From NCBI GenBank assembly GCA_000310025.1, contig FN649730.1, forward strand, positions 219,389 to 267,010: a DNA stretch of 47,622 bases, read 5' to 3'. Shown here piece after piece: positions 42,583 through 47,622 of the stretch; positions within the stretch are counted from its first letter, which is position 1; every line of letters starts with the position of its first letter. Under the pieces are notes generated by a model. That model made no database searches, was not told where the DNA came from, and worked only from the letters and a program-made list of their open reading frames with translations. This DNA comes from Ectocarpus siliculosus (taxonomy: Eukaryota > Sar > Phaeophyceae > Ectocarpales > Ectocarpaceae). The translations under genes and the position numbers were made by a program.

Positions 42583-43824
42583 TAACAGTCGACGCGGAGT
42601 TTCTTGAAATAAACGTGGTCGGCTGTTCTTAGCTGTTTTTGGAAAGATGTGGCGAACATGTTTACCACGGCGCTACTCGGGCACCCGTGCGTCTCGTTTT
42701 GGCATATGAAGCCGACACGCTGCCGTGCGATGCAGGCCATCCACGGCGTGCTGTGTAGCACTGAAACACCTCGTACACTCGTGAAACTTGCGGCACTTGC
42801 CCTGTCCAACCATGTGCACCAAGATACGAGCTTCGTCTCCACCCCGTCTTGACTTCCGCGTCGCACATTGTAAACTCAAGAGTTATGTTCCTCGTCTCCA
42901 TTTATTTTCTCCGCTTGTACCTTGCGACACCAAAGCAACGCCAGCGCAAGGGAGGCACAGAACCCACACCATCTTCAGCAGCTACTCCTCGCGCATCCCC
43001 ATCTGCACCTACGCAAGCGCTAGAAGCATCATGCGCGACTGCGGTCGATCCGGAAACGACCAGGCAACTCGCCAATACGCAAGACTAGGCCCATCTTGCG
43101 TGTCGCGGAAGACAACCTTGCCGTTGTCGCCCTTGGATCAGAACCCACGGCCATCATTGACAGCGTTGAAGTGCACTAAGCTACCCTGACGCACGCCATT
43201 GTATTTTTGCCGCTCACAACCGGAACTTGGCTTGTAGTGTCTAGCCCTAAGACAGGAAACAGAACCGTGGACAGCGTGCATGCTGCGGTGTTGGTCCGTC
43301 AAACGGGTAGAACGGGTTGCTGTGGTGCGCGCTTCATTTGGGTGCTACCTGTGGTATCTGGCTTTCATTTGGGCAACACTTACGGTATGTGTTGATGTCC
43401 GAGGCAGCCAAAGAACCTATAAGGGCATAACTTTATTTCGATACCTGTGTCCTGTCCCCAAAAAATCCATGGTACGACCCCCAAAGCCAAACAACAGCAT
43501 GGATTTGGGAGGACGAGTGGAATTACTTGTAGAAGTCTGTTTTGTCATGCGTGCGTCATACCTGGATCCACCGCCGTTGTGGGGATTCGCGAAAGGTCGA
43601 CCTAAACACCCAACATTGCACTTTCCAGAGAGGGGAACACACGAAGGTAGCTCTTGCGCTGACTGTTCCAATTCCAAGCTCATGACCACGTTCAATCAGT
43701 TTGAGTCACCCGAGTTTCGCGACCCAACCAAGAACAATTCGCGCCAAAGCGTGCAAACGCTAGGGGCAACGAGAAACGATCGAGTCAGGTTCACTGCAAC
43801 GCCGCATCTACAAAGCAGGCGCGA
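42583..43824. other. Intergenic between convergent genes; no recognised gene
   Basis: A plus-strand frame of 192 codons (43280-43858) has no recognisable domain and overlaps the conserved 3' flank of the FNIP gene, so I do not call it. Confidence 0.5.
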
Positions 43825-44027
43825 CACATCTATCGACATCAGTTCAGTGACAGCGTAGAAAACTCCCATGACTTTGCTATCCTTGGTCCATAGGCAATCG
43901 TCTCCAATACTACCGTCTTGACGATATACCCGCCCCACACACATCCTGTCGTGCCATACAGTATTGCATAGATCACACACACCTAGTGACCGTCGTCTTA
44001 CACATCGGTTTGTCGCATAAGCGACCC

Positions 44028-44986
44028 TCAAACGGCGATCTGATCCAGAACATGGTGGTGAGGGCACGCGTGTTGAGCTACTAGCAGGCTGATGCCATCA
44101 CGCGTTACGACTACGGCAGAGGTCGGCCATGAGACTCCGGCAATCGGTTGGCTGAACTGATGTCCCAATGACAACTGACGTAGGGACGCCGGCCATACCA
44201 CTTCGATAATCGGCTGGTTGAACATTTCCCCGAACGATAGGCATTTTCCAGGGAGCCCGGCCACTGAACTTCGGCGATCGGCTGGTTGAATCTTTTTCCG
44301 AAGGACAGGTGCCGCAGGGAGGCCGACCACTCGACTTCGGCGATTCGTCGGTTGAACCTTTCACCGAACGATAACTGCTGTAGGGAGGTCGGCCACTCGA
44401 CTCCGGCCATGGGCTGGTTGAACCTTTTTCCGAACGATAGCTGCTGTAGAGAAGTCGGCCATCTGACTCTGGTAATGGGCTGGTCGAAATAACACCAAAT
44501 CGAAAGTTGTTGCAGAGAAAACGGCCACTTGAATGCACTCGCGCGCAGTGTGAAACATTTCCCAAACTCCAGTTTTCGTAGAGAAGGCGGCCATACCATC
44601 GATGGTGACGTCAAAGCCGACCCTTGGTCCAACAACAGCCTTTCAAGTCTTGGCGGCCAAACCACCGGCTCCAGGTCTGATGAAAGTTCTATTCCCTCGA
44701 TTCGCAAATCCTCCAACCATTCCCACCGTTTGTCGCCCGCATTACTCAGAAATGAATGTGTCCTCCTATTCACCCACACCAATTGGAGCGCCAACACGGG
44801 CGGCACACGTCTCGAGATGTGAGTCTCCGGGTCCCACAAGCTGTTTGGCGTTTCTTGGTCAACACGCACGTGCAAGGTCGGGATACTTCGGCGCTCGCAG
44901 CAAAACGCCAAGCATACGAGCTGTAGCTCTAGCGTGGACGTGTACCAGGGCTTCTCCCGTCCTTTGTGAGCTTGGTTCAAGGCCAT
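44028..44986 (-). pseudogene. FNIP/LRR-like repeat protein gene, one frameshift
   Basis: From ATG at 44986 a ~110-residue N-terminal region (including VPPVLALQLVWVNRRTHSFL and RWEWLEDLRIEG) is followed by 22-residue repeats of the form WPxSLQQLSFGxRFNQPIxxV. FNIP repeats are short LRR-related units known mainly from Dictyostelium and some algae and viruses, presumed to bind proteins. About six repeats are in the first frame to 44247. A one-base loss in the TTTT of 44244-44247 moves the remaining repeats (LSFGEMFNQPIIEVVWPASL, LRQLSLGHQFSQPIAGVSWP) to another frame, which ends at 44028. It could be a recent pseudogene or a sequence error. It is convergent with the TPR gene. Confidence 0.7.
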
Positions 44987-44989
44987 GCT

Positions 44990-45755
44990 GAAGGCGTCAA
45001 GGCACCGGTTCTCCCCTAACGTTTGCCAGTACAGGACACAGCGTGAAGCATAACGTATGTTCGGTATGAGTTGTTTATGCGTATGTACGACATCGTGACG
45101 CCTTTAGGAGGCGCTCAAATCAAAATGAGACGAATAATCATCATGAAGCTCGAAGGGGCCGTTCGTGGATAAAACCAAATGAAGAATTCCCATCACGGGA
45201 CTTTTCCCAGGAGGGTCGGGAGTCATCTTCTTGTAGAGAGTTCTAACAACCCACACAATGATATCCACAGATGAGATGCGTACAAGCAACCTTACCTTGA
45301 CATGCCATGCTGGCAAACAACCGGTCACTCTAGGTGCTATGGTTGTCGCTGCCAGTTGCAGAATTAACGTAGCAAACAGACAGCCTCAACACGCCCATCT
45401 ACAAATCTGTTCGGGGCAGAGCCCAAAGAGCTTCGCTCCTAGCTTATTTGTTGTTCGTAGGTCAAGCTGCAAGCAGAAAAGTACCCCAAAATTGATCGCT
45501 GAACGACCACCTGCTAACAGCCGAGCAGAACGAACGGCCGGTGTCACAAAATGCGTCCGAGACTAAAATACACCGCAAGGAACTTTGCAGGCAAAGCTGT
45601 GGAACAGTGTATGTCCAAGTGACAAGAAACAACTTGCACTATTTCCCCGCAACTGTAGCGACGCTCCCCCATAGGGTGAAGGGTATGGGGGCGCGATGAG
45701 AGAAAGCCGAAAGAAGAAAAGTCTCGTTCATTCGAAGTGGTACGACTTAAAAGAG
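44990..45755. other. No recognisable gene
   Basis: The 5' flank of the FNIP gene up to the LINE fragment. Short frames only. Confidence 0.5.
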
Positions 45756-45756
45756 A

Positions 45757-46868
45757 CGGGGGGGGGGGGGGGGGTACTCTGATGTTTTGCATGCCTTAGC
45801 GGTTAGACCATTGACCACGCGTCCTCGAGAGGACGGAGCATTGTTCCCACAGGACCGATCACCGATGGCCAATCAACCCTTCCTACTTTGCCAAAGGTGG
45901 CTCAAAAATGTCTTCCCTAGTCTGTCTATCCTAACGATATCCCTTCCCGCCTTTTCAAACCACTTCCTACTCCCCAGTACAGCTACCGTCTTCTCCTCGC
46001 TATTCCATGCCTCAAACATCTCCCTGTACCTGCCTTCTATTTTTCCCAGCTCAGTCATGTACACTTCCCTCTCCTCTTCGTACTACGGACATTCCGCGAC
46101 TACATGAACACGGTCTTCGCATTCGAAGCCGCAATCACATTTGAACTTGTCGTCTTCGTCGTCTACCGTCCTATGTCTTCGTCGACGTTCTCGAAGGCCT
46201 ATGTCCCCGGTCCTGAGTTTGACCTTAAGCTTTGTCCCTGCACCCATTGGTCCATGTAGGTCATCCTTGAACCCTATTCCTTCTTTCAACATTCCGTACA
46301 CTTCTAGACCCCTCCTTATCCTCGGTTTCTTTCCTTAGATTATGTTCTTCTCTCTCGGCACAAGCAACAGATATCTTCTCCTTGAACCCCTGTAGACCCT
46401 CCGTTTCCAACGTTTCATCTTCGTCAATGTCTAACCCCTTCCATACGTCCTCTACAACATTGACCCATTCCGTGGGTTGTCTACCCCTCTTTGCCCACTT
46501 CGCCTCCCATGCTATTCTCGGCAACCTCTCCTCTCCCATCCCGCACATGCGATACTGCCATGTCAGCTTCCTTGCGTCTCTTCCCGACCGTAGGGTTTGG
46601 ATCCCCAATTCTGCCCTGACGGCTGCATTACTGTGCGCTTGGAGCATCCTAGGATGATTTTCGCTGCTTTCATCTGCGCGGCCTCGAGTTCTTTCACTAC
46701 CTTCTTATTTCCTTCCCATACTTCTCCGGCGTACTCTAGCGGCGGTACGATTACGCTCTTCAAAACCGTCAATTTGATGCGTGTATCGAGGTGCCGGTTT
46801 GCGAGTATTGGGTGCAGCTTCCCTGCTCGTGCTTTGCCCTTTTCCGCTACCTTGGACATGTGTGCATT
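45757..46868 (-). mobile_element. LINE 3' fragment, copy 3, with C tail
   Basis: The minus-strand element ends in a ~15-base C run (G run 45760-45775 on the plus strand). It extends ~70 bp further 5' than copy 1 (46795-46868) before repeat A copy 3 begins at another G run. No RT core, endonuclease or ORF1. Confidence 0.8.
45780..46859 (-). pseudogene. Reverse transcriptase C-terminal region, copy 3
   Basis: Frames 46563-46859, 46261-46647, 46083-46301 and 45873-46064 cover LKSVIVPPLEYAGEVWEGN, AAKIILGCSKRT, TLRSGRDARKLTWQYRMCGM, the Cys motif CDCGFECEDRVHVVAECP and the Trp-rich end. Several frame changes; inactive. Confidence 0.8.
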
Positions 46869-46870
46869 CC

Positions 46871-47210
46871 ACGGGGGGGGGTGTACTCATAGTCGTGCAT
46901 GCCGTAGTCGTTTGACCATTGACCTCGCATCCCTATAAAGCCGGGACGGAGCACGCCGGGTTCTCACCGGACCAGGCTCTCACATCACCAAGCGCGAAGC
47001 GCCGTGAGGTATTCGGCGAGTCGAATGAAGGGTGAGCTGCATCTTGCTAAGGGTGTTCGGCATCTTGTGTTTACTTCCTTACGTACGGATGACAGCTACG
47101 TATGACTTAATTTATTTTCTGGTGCTTTCACTTCCAAAGACAGTTGTAAGCACTGTGTAACTGCCTCGAGGATGCTTGACCATTTTAACACAACGTGGTG
47201 CGATCATCCC
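46871..47210 (-). mobile_element. Interspersed repeat A, copy 3
   Basis: Matches copies 1 and 2 over ~330 bp after a G run at 46872-46880. It continues into the flank shared with 1740-1860. Confidence 0.6.
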
Positions 47211-47344
47211 CCGTTGCGCGGAGTGAGGGTTCTCCACCCCGCACAACATGATCTACTCGACCACCATTATGGTTACCGCCAAAAAAAAAAAACGAGGTAA
47301 AAAAACAAAAAAAACGGTAACCTGGTTGCCGAGTTCACGAAGTG

Positions 47345-47560
47345 AATTGGCTTGTTTTACAACGTCGTTGCCAAGCGACGAAAACCCAATCCCGATGGCA
47401 AACACCGAGGGGGGGGCTTGTTTTACAACGTCGTTGCCAAGCGACGAAAACCCAACCCCGATGGCAAACACCGGGGGGGGCGGCTTGTTTTACAACGTCG
47501 TTGCCAAGCGACGAAAACCCAAACCCCGATGGCAAACAAGGCCGAGGGGGGGGGGGGGGC
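47345..47560. repeat. Tandem ~65-bp units with G runs, three copies
   Basis: Units start near 47349, 47416 and 47482, each GGCTTGTTTTACAACGTCG...GATGGCAAACA followed by a G run. The last run is very long (to about 47581). Confidence 0.8.
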
Positions 47561-47622
47561 CCGGGGGGGGGGGGGGGGGGGGTTACCCATTTCGGGGGAG
47601 CCCAAATCTCTTGGACATTGAA

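Noticed and set aside
42590-42901. Overlapping frames of 67-103 codons on both strands after the TPR gene
   Set aside because: No motif and no conservation with the left locus; likely 3' flanking DNA.
43280-43858. A 192-codon plus-strand frame
   Set aside because: No recognisable domain. Its end lies in the 3' flank shared with the FNIP relic at 5770, where the frame is not conserved.
1-47622. CRISPR array, bacterial operon or integrated virus
   Set aside because: The direct repeats seen are TPR or WSC exons, microsatellites or transposon fragments; genes have spliceosomal introns; no viral structural or replication gene was recognised.

Overview
The window reads as nuclear DNA of an intron-rich stramenopile, most likely a brown alga of the Ectocarpus type. 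Grounds: modular WSC domains joined to Cys-rich CGTCGGSGC domains, one-repeat-per-exon TPR genes with 126-nt exons, FNIP-type repeats, TTAGGG-like tracts, long introns and dense degenerate transposons. The taxonomic call is inference; no organellar, rRNA or tRNA gene was recognised.

Layout. 1-2310: a mosaic of minus-strand LINE 3' fragments, a second repeat family and ~65-bp tandem units, all punctuated by G tracts. 45757-47622 holds a homologous mosaic in the same orientation. 2310-5770: low-complexity DNA and two dispersed repeats (X, Y) with second copies at 12470 and 31425. 5770-8990 (minus): an FNIP-gene 3' relic, then a TPR exon array in which five intact exons alternate with decayed ones. 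9387-11368: short tandem repeats, a small Cys-containing ORF and a broken Helitron protein. 14484-21829 (plus): an eleven-exon gene with a Cys-rich domain, a Thr-Glu linker, four WSC domains and a second Cys-rich domain; one ~640-bp segment is repeated almost perfectly inside it. 23828-27771: a ~3.9-kb segment bounded by inverted termini containing telomere-like CCCTAA repeats. 28690-33280: repeat-rich, with no gene I can defend. 33282-42582 (plus): a large gene whose N-terminus resembles a RelA/SpoT nucleotidyltransferase, followed by fourteen TPR exons and an acidic tail. 44028-44986 (minus): an FNIP-repeat gene with one frameshift, convergent with the TPR gene.

How the genes relate. The central theme is modular repeat proteins. 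The plus-strand TPR array alternates two exon types in a ~800-bp two-exon unit, all introns are phase 0, and any exon can be lost or gained without breaking the frame. Both TPR loci end with the same kind of 41-codon exon and both lie beside FNIP sequence, so they look like relatives. This fits what has been reported for Ectocarpus (exon-per-repeat LRR and TPR families thought to diversify by exon shuffling), but here the amino-terminal partner is a RelA/SpoT-like domain rather than NB-ARC or ROCO. The WSC gene is likely a secreted or wall-associated carbohydrate-binding protein.
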